The position numbers and the translations under genes were made by a program. 32,304 nt of DNA from Candidatus Gastranaerophilales bacterium (GTDB lineage: Bacteria; Cyanobacteriota; Vampirovibrionia; Gastranaerophilales; Gastranaerophilaceae): NCBI GenBank assembly GCA_910588555.1, contig CAJUPC010000023.1, forward strand, positions 1 to 32,304, given 5' to 3'. Position 1 is the first letter of the stretch, and each line of letters opens with the position of its first letter. This document shows, in pieces, positions 1 to 7,195 of the stretch. Under the pieces are notes generated by a model, which did no database searches, was not told the origin of the DNA, and worked only from the letters and a program-made list of their open reading frames with translations.

Positions 1-14
1 TTAAATCTTGACAT
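1..14 (-). CDS. 5' end of a gene running off the left edge
   Basis: Reading leftward, an ATG at 14-12 is followed by codons for Ser-Arg-Phe before the window ends. A perfect GGAGG ribosome binding site lies at 22-26, seven bases before the ATG, and a good promoter lies further upstream at 43-71. The start signals are convincing, but only four codons are visible, so nothing can be said about the product. Confidence 0.6.
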
Positions 15-42
15 ATAAATACCTCCGTTTTTCTATTTACTC

Positions 43-71
43 ATTATTTACTATAATTTGTTTTTTGTCAA
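43..71 (-). promoter_or_regulatory. sigma-70 type promoter for the left-edge gene
   Basis: On the minus strand TTGACA (66-71) and AATAAT (43-48) are separated by 17 bases. Transcription would start near 36 and give a leader of about 22 bases containing the GGAGG site. A second copy of the 12-base string that holds this -35 element (TTTTTGTCAAGT on the plus strand) lies at 114-125; the first copy is 62-73. Confidence 0.5.
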
Positions 72-218
72 GTCTGCAAGTTTTGGATAAATTTTACAGA
101 TATTGGTGTGAAGTTTTTGTCAAGTGTAATATCTTTTGTTGATTTTTGTAAATAAAAATTCATTAGCTGAATTTCCACAGCAAAAAATGTTTTTTTATAT
201 ATGAAGAGAGTATTTATT

Positions 219-398
219 ATGAAAATTTATGATTTTAACAGTTTTAAAAAGAGTGTGAACAAGCTTGATGCAATGGCGAATGTCGATATGACAAAGCCTA
301 ATACAATATTTCCGCAAAAAACTGATGAGTCTGTCGCTGATAAAATGAAAAAGTTTTTTGAAGTTGCTGATGGCGAAAATCCGTCGTGGAATATCTAA
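219..398 (+). CDS. Small hypothetical protein, 59 aa
   Basis: A short soluble protein beginning MKIYDFNSFKK, without signal peptide or membrane segment. An in-frame ATG at 201 would add six residues, but the purine stretch GAAGAGAG at 203-210 lies about eight bases before the ATG at 219 and makes that start more likely. The C-terminal half is charged (VADKMKKFFEVADGENPSW). It overlaps the end of the convergent exbD gene by four bases. I do not recognise a family. Position between a divergent promoter region and a convergent operon end is compatible with a real single-gene unit, but evidence is limited. Confidence 0.5.
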   Translation: MKIYDFNSFKKSVNKLDAMANVDMTKPNTIFPQKTDESVADKMKKFFEVADGENPSWNI

Positions 399-787
399 AT
401 TTCGTCAACAGAAATACTTGTTATTCCTGAATTTCTTGCGCTGTCCATAACTTTTACCATGGCGCCGTGTGAAGAGTCTGAGTCGGTTTTAATCAAAAGC
501 CCGTCAGGAAAATCTTTTGCCTGCGATTTTATATGCGCTTCAAGCTTGTCGGCAGGAATTTCATTACCGTCAAAGTAATATTTATCACCTGCATCAACCA
601 TTATTGTCATAATTTTTGTTTCTTTATTTTTAACCTGTTCTTCCGCAACATTTTCGGGAACGGTCAAATTCAAACCCTGCTGGTCAAGCATGGGTGCTAT
701 TACCATCATAATGATTAACAGTACCAGAAAGATATCTGTTAAAGGTGTGATATTTATTTCATTGAATGTATCGCGATTTCTGCTCAT
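395..787 (-). CDS. exbD: ExbD/TolR family proton-channel subunit (copy 1)
   Basis: 130 aa, normal length for ExbD/TolR. It has a short cytoplasmic N-terminus, one membrane segment at about residues 12-34 that contains the proton-carrying aspartate (D18 in ITPLTDIFLVLL), and a periplasmic domain. The family works with ExbB/TolQ to convert the proton gradient into movement of TonB or TolA. It is the last gene of a leftward operon, 9 bases after a second ExbD-like gene, with TolQ/ExbB and TonB upstream. The two paralogues share nearly identical N-terminal membrane segments but differ strongly in the periplasmic part. Whether it serves a TonB or a Tol role cannot be decided from sequence alone. 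Confidence 0.9.
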   Translation of the reverse strand: MSRNRDTFNEINITPLTDIFLVLLIIMMVIAPMLDQQGLNLTVPENVAEEQVKNKETKIMTIMVDAGDKYYFDGNEIPADKLEAHIKSQAKDFPDGLLIKTDSDSSHGAMVKVMDSARNSGITSISVDEI

Positions 788-796
788 TTATACCTC

Positions 797-1246
797 TTAG
801 CCTGCAGCTTTATCTTTCAGTTCTTTTTGTTCTTTTTTACTCAAAGGTTCGCCTGCTACAATAAGTTTTTTGTATTCTGCATCCTGTGCTGCGTTCATAA
901 TTTCCATGATTTTCGCACTCTTAACTTTTTCATCGGCTTTAACAACAAGTTCAGGCTTTTCAAGCTGTTCTTTAAGCGCAGTAAGCTCTTCTGCCAGTTT
1001 GTCTTCCGAAACTTCGGTACCGTTTAAATACATTGTTCCGTCTTTTGTAACAGAAACGGTTGCATTTTTTTGTTCAATTGCAATCCCGCTGTTTATTTCA
1101 GGCATTGCAATTGAGCTGTCATGTGATTGGAAAGTCGGAGCGACAACCATCATAATGATTAGCAGTACCAGAAAGATATCTGTCAACGGTGTTATATTAA
1201 TTTCTGTGAAAAGAGCGTCTTTGCCCTTGTTAGTTTTCATTCCCAT
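797..1246 (-). CDS. exbD: ExbD/TolR family proton-channel subunit (copy 2)
   Basis: 149 aa with the same INITPLTDIFLVLLIIMMV segment as its neighbour (D23 is the proton-carrying residue) followed by a different periplasmic domain ending in a lysine-rich tail (SKKEQKELKDKAAG). Two adjacent ExbD paralogues beside one ExbB/TolQ suggest either a mixed stator or two alternative partners for the single TonB-like protein. Two candidate ATGs lie close together (1246 and 1240); neither has a clear Shine-Dalgarno sequence. A 68-base hairpin element separates this gene from tolQ. Confidence 0.88.
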   Translation of the reverse strand: MGMKTNKGKDALFTEINITPLTDIFLVLLIIMMVVAPTFQSHDSSIAMPEINSGIAIEQKNATVSVTKDGTMYLNGTEVSEDKLAEELTALKEQLEKPELVVKADEKVKSAKIMEIMNAAQDAEYKKLIVAGEPLSKKEQKELKDKAAG

Positions 1247-1259
1247 TTTTTAACGTAGC

Positions 1260-1327
1260 TTACGACTGCCTAAAATACGCCTTTTATTATACTACATAAT
1301 TATGCGGCTTTATTTAGGCTGACGTAA
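1260..1327. repeat. Intercistronic inverted repeat between tolQ and exbD
   Basis: Arms 1260-1274 and 1313-1327 match at 13 of 15 positions (inner GCCTAAA/TTTAGGC and outer TTACG/CGTAA are perfect), enclosing 38 AT-rich bases. There is no U-run after it on the operon strand, so it does not look like an intrinsic terminator. It could be an RNA processing or stabilising hairpin that sets the ExbB:ExbD ratio, or a small inserted repeat. Confidence 0.6.
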
Positions 1328-1335
1328 TTTCCTTT

Positions 1336-1983
1336 CTATAATGATATATTTGCGTTGCTCGGTGTTGTTGATTCGTCGTTTGAGTCCACAAAACTTAAGA
1401 ACAACAATTTGATTAACTGGAAGTCATCTTCGTAGCGTTTTACGATTGATTGGAATGAGTTGTAGAATATTACTGCAACAATCGCTACGCCCAAACCAAA
1501 TGCGGTTGCAATCAATGCTGACGCAATACCTGATGCAACGGCTGCTGATTGGTTGCCTTGAGCGGCCAAATCCTGGAATGTGAAAAGAATTCTTACAACT
1601 GTTCCAAACAAACCTAAGAATGGTGCAACACCGCCGATTGTACCGAGAATTGTCAAGTGGCTTTCAAGTTTTCTTGATGCTAATGAAGCCGCGATGTCAA
1701 AAGAACGTGAAAATCCGTTTTTTTGTTCAGAAAAAATTCTTACTGCTTCTTCGGTAACTTCACCGATTACGCCGCCGCATTGGATAGCCAAATTCTGTGC
1801 GCCGTCGAGATTGTTTTTAACAAGTTCTTTTTGTAATCTGGGGATGAAAAGAACAACATCTCTTTTGTTTTTCTTGTAGAATGAGTATCTGTTGATAACA
1901 ACAGCAACTACAAGGATTGAACATACCAAAATCGGTAGTAATACAGGCCAGTCCATTGCGATTGATTGTAATAATAAGTTCAT
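1336..1983 (-). CDS. exbB: MotA/TolQ/ExbB proton channel family protein
   Basis: 215 aa, typical for ExbB/TolQ. Three membrane segments are visible at about residues 10-32, 108-132 and 148-172, with the family's conserved Gly/Ala-rich stretch (LGTIGGVAPFLGLFGTVVRI) opening the second one and a small-residue-rich third helix (SGIASALIATAFGLGVAI). ExbB/TolQ pentamers surround an ExbD/TolR dimer and use the proton gradient at the inner membrane. AGAGGAAT, about seven bases before the ATG, is the ribosome binding site. The gene lies 36 bases after the TonB-like gene and before two exbD paralogues in one operon. Confidence 0.92.
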   Translation of the reverse strand: MNLLLQSIAMDWPVLLPILVCSILVVAVVINRYSFYKKNKRDVVLFIPRLQKELVKNNLDGAQNLAIQCGGVIGEVTEEAVRIFSEQKNGFSRSFDIAASLASRKLESHLTILGTIGGVAPFLGLFGTVVRILFTFQDLAAQGNQSAAVASGIASALIATAFGLGVAIVAVIFYNSFQSIVKRYEDDFQLIKLLFLSFVDSNDESTTPSNANISL

Positions 1984-2019
1984 AATTTATTCCTCTTTTC
2001 TTTTTTTGTTTTATAAATT

Positions 2020-3201
2020 TTAGTATCCTGACGCTCCAAATACATTATAGTCAAATGTAAAATGAATATCTATACTTGAATTTTTGTATTCTGCGGGAAG
2101 CGGTCTGAAAGGTGCTGTTGCCTGTACTGCATTAATTGCCGCTTTGTCGGCGTTTGGCAGACCTGATGATTTGTAAACCTGACAGGATAATAATCTGCCG
2201 TCTTTTGCAATCTTAAACAGTAAGACTACGCGTTTACTTTCATCACCTTTCGGGGGATCCCAGTTCATTTTTATACGTCTTTGCAATTCTCTCATATATG
2301 GGCCAAAATCAGGTTCTCTGATTGCGTCAATACCTGGTCTGCCGTTAGGATTTCCGGGACCCGGGTTTCCGACGCCTCCTGTTCCGCCGCCTCCGCCTTT
2401 AGCAAGTTTAGTGCCAGAACCGCCTGTAGGAGCAAGTGAAGGGCCTGCTGTGCGTGCTCCGCTTCCTGATGAAGCTGAGCCTCCGCCTGCGCCGCCTTTT
2501 GCAGCTGAACCGGAACCGCTTATAGGGCCTGTTGTGTATCTGCCTGTTCCTGTTCCGCCTTTTGGTACGGGTACATTAAACGCCGATGACGGTTTTGCCG
2601 TCGGTCTGGGTGTTGTCGGCGGTTTTAATGACGGACGTGCTGTTGGTGGTGCAGGTTTTGCCTGCTGTGGTTTTTTAGGTCCTTGAGCTGCTTGCTGTTG
2701 TGCAGGCTGTTGTTTTGGTGAAGGTGCCTGATGAGTTGCTTGTTGAATAGCTTTTTTTATCGGGTTTTGTTTAGGTGCCGCAGGTTTTGCTGCAGGTTGT
2801 TTTGAGGGCTGTGAAGCCTGTTTTGGTGCACCTGCCGCAGGTGACGGCATAGAAACTTTTCTTTTCGGGTCATGATGACCGCCTGCACGTGAATTTATAT
2901 CTGCACGATAAGGAGTTTTTTTGTTGATAGGAGTGTCTTCTTTATCAACAAGTACGAATTCAATATCGTTCATTTTCGGTGCAGGTTTGTCAAAAAGTGC
3001 AAATTTAATACCCATTAAAGCAAGAATAAATACTATAAGCCAGCTTGCTGCAACAACTGCAGGGTGAAGAATTGCCGAAATAATGATAGATTTTTTCAGT
3101 GTCAATTCTTCATCATCTTTTAAAACGGCAGGAGCTGTATAGCTTGAATTTTGCTCTTCATCTTCTATAAAGTTATCTGTGTATTTTCCTAATAAGGACA
3201 T
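2020..3201 (-). CDS. tonB: TonB/TolA-like energy transducer
   Basis: 393 aa. A cytoplasmic N-terminus of about 35 residues is followed by one membrane helix (about 36-67), a long Pro/Gln/Ala/Lys-rich spacer (about 105-205), an almost pure Gly/Ser-rich stretch (about 205-285), and a C-terminal TonB/TolA fold (about 290-393) with the characteristic YMRELQRRIKMNWDPP entry and the KIAKDGRL...VYKSSG strand-turn. It would span the periplasm and pass ExbB/ExbD energy to outer-membrane partners. At 393 aa it is longer than the roughly 240 aa of E. coli TonB because of the two low-complexity spacers. GGGGA before the ATG is the probable ribosome binding site. The C-terminal domain does not distinguish TonB from TolA. 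Confidence 0.88.
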   Translation of the reverse strand: MSLLGKYTDNFIEDEEQNSSYTAPAVLKDDEELTLKKSIIISAILHPAVVAASWLIVFILALMGIKFALFDKPAPKMNDIEFVLVDKEDTPINKKTPYRADINSRAGGHHDPKRKVSMPSPAAGAPKQASQPSKQPAAKPAAPKQNPIKKAIQQATHQAPSPKQQPAQQQAAQGPKKPQQAKPAPPTARPSLKPPTTPRPTAKPSSAFNVPVPKGGTGTGRYTTGPISGSGSAAKGGAGGGSASSGSGARTAGPSLAPTGGSGTKLAKGGGGGTGGVGNPGPGNPNGRPGIDAIREPDFGPYMRELQRRIKMNWDPPKGDESKRVVLLFKIAKDGRLLSCQVYKSSGLPNADKAAINAVQATAPFRPLPAEYKNSSIDIHFTFDYNVFGASGY

Positions 3202-3270
3202 CTTTTTTCCCCAATGTCTGATTCTTAATAATTCTATTTTAAAACAAAAATAAAATTATTACCCGATTTA

Positions 3271-4017
3271 CTAATAATTGTTATTATAAATTGCGGGATT
3301 TACTGTGATTGGCTGGGTAAGGATTAGTTGAATTGCTGAATTTGCAGGAATTTCAACATCGTTTCCTTTATCCCAAATTGATTTGACAAGTCCGCCGCCT
3401 GCGCCTACTGCCGTTGCAAGTGCTGTACCCTTTCCTATATTACCGCCTGCAAGAGGAGATACTATAAGTCCTGTTAAAGCTCCTGCACTTGCGCCTATTG
3501 CAACGTCTTTGCCGTAATCAAGTGCAACATCGGTTTTTGTTCCGCCCACAAGTACGCCTGTGTTATCATTGGTTTTGATTACCGCAGAAATCGGAACTTG
3601 AATGCCGTAAGGTGTTACGATTTGAGTAAATCTAACGAGCAGTTTGCCGTTCATACTGCCGTGTTTTGCTTTGGAAACTTCAATAGCAGTGCCTGTTACT
3701 GCGCTACCTGCTGGTGCAATAAGATTTCCGTTATAATAAAAATCTGAGCCTAATGCTAAAGTCACAGTTTGTCCTGTGATTATATTAGCCGAGCTTATTG
3801 GAGTTGTAACCACAGCAGAGATGCTTTGTCCTGCCGGAACAGTTACAACACTTCCTTTTAAAGTATTATTTCCAAATGTTTGGTTAGGAAAGTTATAATT
3901 ATTTTGCTGGTATAAAGGAGCGGGATTATTTTGTGCGTAGTCAAAATTTTGTGCTGAAAAGGCACATCCTGCGCTTAGTACCATAATTGTCAAAATTAAT
4001 CCGATGTTTTTATTCAT
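3271..4017 (-). CDS. Exported glycine-zipper protein, 248 aa
   Basis: The N-terminus is a signal peptide (MNKNIGLILTIMVLSAGCAFSA); cleavage after AFSA is likely, though SAGC at 15-18 is close to a lipobox, so a lipoprotein cannot be excluded. Residues about 55-165 contain a domain with short beta motifs (VVTVPAGQSISAVVTTPI, IAPAGSAVTGTAI) reminiscent of the TrbI/VirB10-like beta fold. A Gly/Ala-rich hairpin with GxxxG spacing follows (about 168-215: AIGASAGALTGLIVSPLAGG). An AAGGA site precedes the start. It lies between the TonB gene and another exported protein with the same PAGTxxPV and PxDTAIYG style motifs, so the pair may be distant paralogues with an envelope role. Function unknown. 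Confidence 0.8.
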   Translation of the reverse strand: MNKNIGLILTIMVLSAGCAFSAQNFDYAQNNPAPLYQQNNYNFPNQTFGNNTLKGSVVTVPAGQSISAVVTTPISSANIITGQTVTLALGSDFYYNGNLIAPAGSAVTGTAIEVSKAKHGSMNGKLLVRFTQIVTPYGIQVPISAVIKTNDNTGVLVGGTKTDVALDYGKDVAIGASAGALTGLIVSPLAGGNIGKGTALATAVGAGGGLVKSIWDKGNDVEIPANSAIQLILTQPITVNPAIYNNNY

Positions 4018-4060
4018 AGTTATTCCTTTCTACACATGTTAGTTTACAATTCACTATAAG

Positions 4061-4645
4061 TCAATTTGTTAAGGTATGTGTTATTTCGGCAGGAGCCGTC
4101 AAAACTACTATTTCATTAGAGCCTGTGTGTATGGTAATATGTTCACCCATTTTTCTTTCATAAACAGGTTTGACCTGAATTGTAGTAGCTCTTACTCTTA
4201 TCTGACGCTGTGCCATTTTTTTGTATTTAACCGGGTCGGAAATTCCGCCGCCAAAAAGATTGTTATTAGATGTGTATAAATAACCTCTTATCGGGATTTC
4301 AACACCGTCTGTATAAACCAATTTTGAAACTCTGATTTTCATAGAAGCGTGCGTTCCAACAACAGGGTCGTTAATTTTTTCTATGTAGCCGTATATTGCC
4401 GTATCTTTAGGAATTATAACAGTGTCGTGCATATACAAATCTGTTGTAACCAAAAATTTTACTTTGTAACCTTCTGAACAGTATTGCGTTGAAATTTCTT
4501 GAGTATTCATTACAGGAATAAATGTGCCTGCAGGAACTTCGATTGCGTCGTAATCCCTCATTTCAAGCTGAACATTTTGCAGTTCCACAGCCTGAACATT
4601 TTGTGTTATTAAAAGTAATCCTAATATTAGCAATATTCTCTTCAT
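4061..4645 (-). CDS. Exported protein, 194 aa, related in motif to its neighbour
   Basis: It has a signal peptide (MKRILLILGLLLITQNVQAVE, cleavage after VQA). The mature part has the pattern VPAGTFIPVMNTQEIS...VIIPKDTAIYGYIEK...ASMKIRVSKLVYTDGVEIPIRGYLYTS, which matches the layout of residues 55-165 of the next gene (PAGQ..., IAPAGSAVTGTAIE..., GKLLVRFTQIVTPYGIQVPISA). The glycine zipper is absent. It is the first gene of the leftward operon ending in exbD. There is no Shine-Dalgarno sequence. Instead a strong extended -10 promoter ends eight bases before the ATG, so the mRNA may be nearly leaderless. Function unknown; an envelope-associated role is an inference from location and signal peptide. 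Confidence 0.8.
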   Translation of the reverse strand: MKRILLILGLLLITQNVQAVELQNVQLEMRDYDAIEVPAGTFIPVMNTQEISTQYCSEGYKVKFLVTTDLYMHDTVIIPKDTAIYGYIEKINDPVVGTHASMKIRVSKLVYTDGVEIPIRGYLYTSNNNLFGGGISDPVKYKKMAQRQIRVRATTIQVKPVYERKMGEHITIHTGSNEIVVLTAPAEITHTLTN

Positions 4646-4653
4646 AATAATCT

Positions 4654-4681
4654 ATTATAACATTTTTTTCATTATTATCAA
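4654..4681 (-). promoter_or_regulatory. Promoter of the exported protein/tonB/exb operon
   Basis: On the minus strand TTGATA (4676-4681) and TATAAT (4654-4659) are 16 bases apart, with an extended -10 TGT at 4660-4662. The ATG follows after eight bases, so the expected transcription start is only one or two bases before it. Confidence 0.6.
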
Positions 4682-4726
4682 TATAACGATTAGAACAATT
4701 TTTTGTTCATATTAAATGAAAAGAAT

Positions 4727-6013
4727 TTACTTAATTACTCTTGAATAAATTTTATCAATATTTTTCAAAAACTCATACTTGTTGAAGATTTCTTCTATCT
4801 CGTCATGGGTGAGTTTAATTTCACTGTCGTTCAAAAGATTTGCTTTGAAATCTCCGTCATTTTCAAATGCATTTAATGCGTTTCTTTGTACAAGGTGATA
4901 TGCATCTTCGCGTGTTAATCCTTTTTCAACTAGTTTTAATAAAACTTTTTGCGAGAAAACTATTCCGCCGAATTTATCGGTATTTTTAAGCATATTTTTC
5001 TCATGTACAACAAGATTTTGCACAACCGAGTTGAAACGATTAAGCATGAAGTCCACTAAAATCAAGCTGTCAGGAAAAATTATGCGCTCGGCTGAACTGT
5101 GAGAAATATCTCTTTCGTGCCAGAGCGGAATATTTTCAAGTGCAACTATTGAGTTTGCTCTCACAACACGGGCTAAACCGCAGAGATTTTCTGACAAAAC
5201 GGGATTTTTTTTGTGCGGCATTGCAGAAGAACCTTTCTGGTTTTTGCCGAAACCTTCTTCGACTTCCAAAACTTCAGTTCTTTGCAAATGTCTTATTTCT
5301 GTTGAAAACTGTTCAATTACACTTGCAATCAATGCTAATGACTGCATAAAATATGCGTGATAATCTCTTGCGATAATTTGTGTTGATATTCTAGCAGGTT
5401 TTAGCCCCAAATTTTCGCACGTAACTTCTTCAACTTCCGGTGAAATATTACTGTAAGTGCCGACAGGACCTGAAATTTGTCCGACGCGAATTTGTTCGAG
5501 TGCGTGTTCAAAGTTATCTCTTTGGCGTTCTAAAATATCAATCCAGCTGCAAATTTTTACACCGAAAGTCATAACTTCCGCATGAATTCCGTGTGAGCGT
5601 CCGATACAAACCGTGTTTTTATGTTTGTTTGCTAAATCTTTTAATGATTGGATTGTATTGTCCAAATCTTTTTTGATGAGTTTCCCGCTGTCTTGAATTT
5701 GAAGTGCAAAAGCCGTGTCGATAACGTCAGAACTTGTCATTCCGACATGCATGTATTTTGCCAAATCGCCCAAACTTTCATTAACGCAGGTTAAAAATGC
5801 GATTACATCGTGGCGCACTTCTGCTTCAATTTCGTCAATGCGTTTTAAATCAAATTTCGCTTTTTGTCTTAATTGTGAAATTTCTTCTTTCGGAAAAGTT
5901 CCAAGCTGTGCATAAGCTTCTGCAACGGCAATTTCTACATCTAAATAGTATTGAAATTTGGATTGTAAATCCCAAATTTTTTTCATTTCTTCGCGCGAAT
6001 ATCTTTCAATCAT
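4727..6013 (-). CDS. purB: Adenylosuccinate lyase
   Basis: 428 aa from the ATG at 6013 (MIERYSREEMKKIWDLQSKF), normal for PurB. The open frame continues 58 codons further upstream, but that part is hydrophobic, unlike the family, and lies across the promoter. The signature loop GSSAMPHKKNP, the upstream catalytic histidine region GRSHGIHAEVMTFG and HVGMTSSDVIDTA are all present. The enzyme cleaves SAICAR to AICAR and adenylosuccinate to AMP, releasing fumarate, in the cytoplasm. It diverges from alr across 57 bases. No ribosome binding site is visible; an extended -10 promoter ends six bases before the ATG. Confidence 0.96.
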   Translation of the reverse strand: MIERYSREEMKKIWDLQSKFQYYLDVEIAVAEAYAQLGTFPKEEISQLRQKAKFDLKRIDEIEAEVRHDVIAFLTCVNESLGDLAKYMHVGMTSSDVIDTAFALQIQDSGKLIKKDLDNTIQSLKDLANKHKNTVCIGRSHGIHAEVMTFGVKICSWIDILERQRDNFEHALEQIRVGQISGPVGTYSNISPEVEEVTCENLGLKPARISTQIIARDYHAYFMQSLALIASVIEQFSTEIRHLQRTEVLEVEEGFGKNQKGSSAMPHKKNPVLSENLCGLARVVRANSIVALENIPLWHERDISHSSAERIIFPDSLILVDFMLNRFNSVVQNLVVHEKNMLKNTDKFGGIVFSQKVLLKLVEKGLTREDAYHLVQRNALNAFENDGDFKANLLNDSEIKLTHDEIEEIFNKYEFLKNIDKIYSRVIK

Positions 6014-6019
6014 ATTTTT

Positions 6020-6061
6020 ATTGTAACATAAATTGCGCAGTTGTAAATTTAGTAATATACT
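6020..6061. promoter_or_regulatory. Divergent promoters of purB and alr
   Basis: Leftward (purB): TTTACA at 6042-6047, 16-base spacer, TACAAT at 6020-6025 with an extended TGT, then six bases to the ATG. Rightward (alr): TTGCGC at 6033-6038, 17-base spacer, TATACT at 6056-6061, then nine bases to the ATG. The promoters overlap back to back, and both predicted transcripts have leaders of 0-3 bases. Confidence 0.55.
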
Positions 6062-6070
6062 AAAAATGTT

Positions 6071-7195
6071 ATGAAAAACGTAAGACAAACAAATATAAAT
6101 ATTCACAGAGACAGCTGGGTTGAAATAAACATAGAAAATGTTTCGCATAACATGCGTGAACTCAGAAAACATACGCCGCAAAATCAAAAATTACTTGCCG
6201 TTGTAAAAGCTGACGCTTATGGTCATGGCTCTGTTATGCTTGCTCCGACTTTATTGGCGTCAGGCGCAGATATGCTCGGTGTGGCTTCAATTGATGAGGG
6301 CGTAGATTTAAGGCAGGCAAAAATTAATTGCGAAATCCTTGTTCTCGGCGCTGTTCCAGTTTGGGCTGTTGAAACCGCAGTAAAAGCTGATTTAACAATT
6401 TCGATTTTTTCAAAAGAACATTTAAAAGCTTGCAGACAGGTTTTTGACAGAACGGGTAAAAAGCCGAAAGTTCACGTAAAACTTGATACAGGCATGAACA
6501 GAATAGGAATTTCTGTTGACGAGGCGGTTGAGTTTATTGAAAAAGTAAGAAAAGCTGATTATTTGGATTTTGGCGGAGTATTTACACACCTTGCAAATGC
6601 TGAAATTAGAGAGAAAACTCAAATTCAAATTGACAGATGGAATAAAGTTATTTCTCAAATAGATACTGACGGTTTAACTTTGCATATTTTAAACACAGCA
6701 GGTGCGATGTGCTATGATGTTCCAAATTCCAATATGCGCAGAGCAGGAATAGGTATTTACGGACTTTATCCGGATTTGCCTGAAAACGGTTCAATCGAAA
6801 AACCTGATTTAAAACCTGTTATGTCATTGAAAGCCAGAATTGTTAATATTCATGAGGCAAAAGACGGTGAGGGCGTAAGCTACGGTCATACTTTTACGGC
6901 TCACGGCACAAGAAAAATTGCAACAGTTCCATTGGGTTATGCAGACGGTGTGCCAAGGTCTTTGTCAAACAAAATTTCAGGCATGCTGAACGGCAAAGAA
7001 ATAAAGCAAATCGGCAATATTACAATGGACCAAATGATGTTTGATATAACAGGCGTTGAGGCAAGTTTGGGCGATGTAATTACATTGCTTGACGAAAACC
7101 ATTCAATTGATGAGTGGGCAAAAATTTTAGGTACGATTAATTACGAACTGACTTGCAGATTAAAAGTCAGATTACCGAGGGTTTATACAAGATGA
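6071..7195 (+). CDS. alr: Alanine racemase
   Basis: 374 aa, full length. The PLP-binding motif AVVKADAYGHG carries the Schiff-base lysine K46; the second catalytic base is the tyrosine in GEGVSYGHTF, and the substrate-facing KLDTGMNRIG and LGYADGVPR segments are intact. It interconverts L- and D-alanine for peptidoglycan. About 15 N-terminal residues precede the first strand (WVEINIENV). There is no Shine-Dalgarno sequence, and a TATACT -10 element ends nine bases before the ATG. Its TGA overlaps the ATG of the following lpd gene (ATGA), so the two are translationally linked. Confidence 0.96.
   Translation: MKNVRQTNINIHRDSWVEINIENVSHNMRELRKHTPQNQKLLAVVKADAYGHGSVMLAPTLLASGADMLGVASIDEGVDLRQAKINCEILVLGAVPVWAVETAVKADLTISIFSKEHLKACRQVFDRTGKKPKVHVKLDTGMNRIGISVDEAVEFIEKVRKADYLDFGGVFTHLANAEIREKTQIQIDRWNKVISQIDTDGLTLHILNTAGAMCYDVPNSNMRRAGIGIYGLYPDLPENGSIEKPDLKPVMSLKARIVNIHEAKDGEGVSYGHTFTAHGTRKIATVPLGYADGVPRSLSNKISGMLNGKEIKQIGNITMDQMMFDITGVEASLGDVITLLDENHSIDEWAKILGTINYELTCRLKVRLPRVYTR

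Noticed and set aside
2411..2686. A 91-residue Pro/Gly/Val-rich open frame on the plus strand
   Set aside because: It lies wholly opposite the Gly- and Pro-rich spacer of the TonB-like gene, whose biased codons keep the opposite frame open. It has no start signals.
4693..4708. GAACAA/TTGTTC hairpin downstream of purB
   Set aside because: Only six base pairs with a four-base loop and no U-run on the purB strand, so it is too weak to call a terminator.
6014..6187. N-terminal extension of adenylosuccinate lyase by 58 residues
   Set aside because: The extension is not family-like, overlaps the divergent promoter region and runs into the alr coding region. The ATG at 6013 gives the standard PurB start.
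7153..7191. Earlier start for the dihydrolipoamide dehydrogenase-like gene
   Set aside because: The 13 additional residues lie inside alr and are absent from the family. The ATGA overlap start gives the normal N-terminus.
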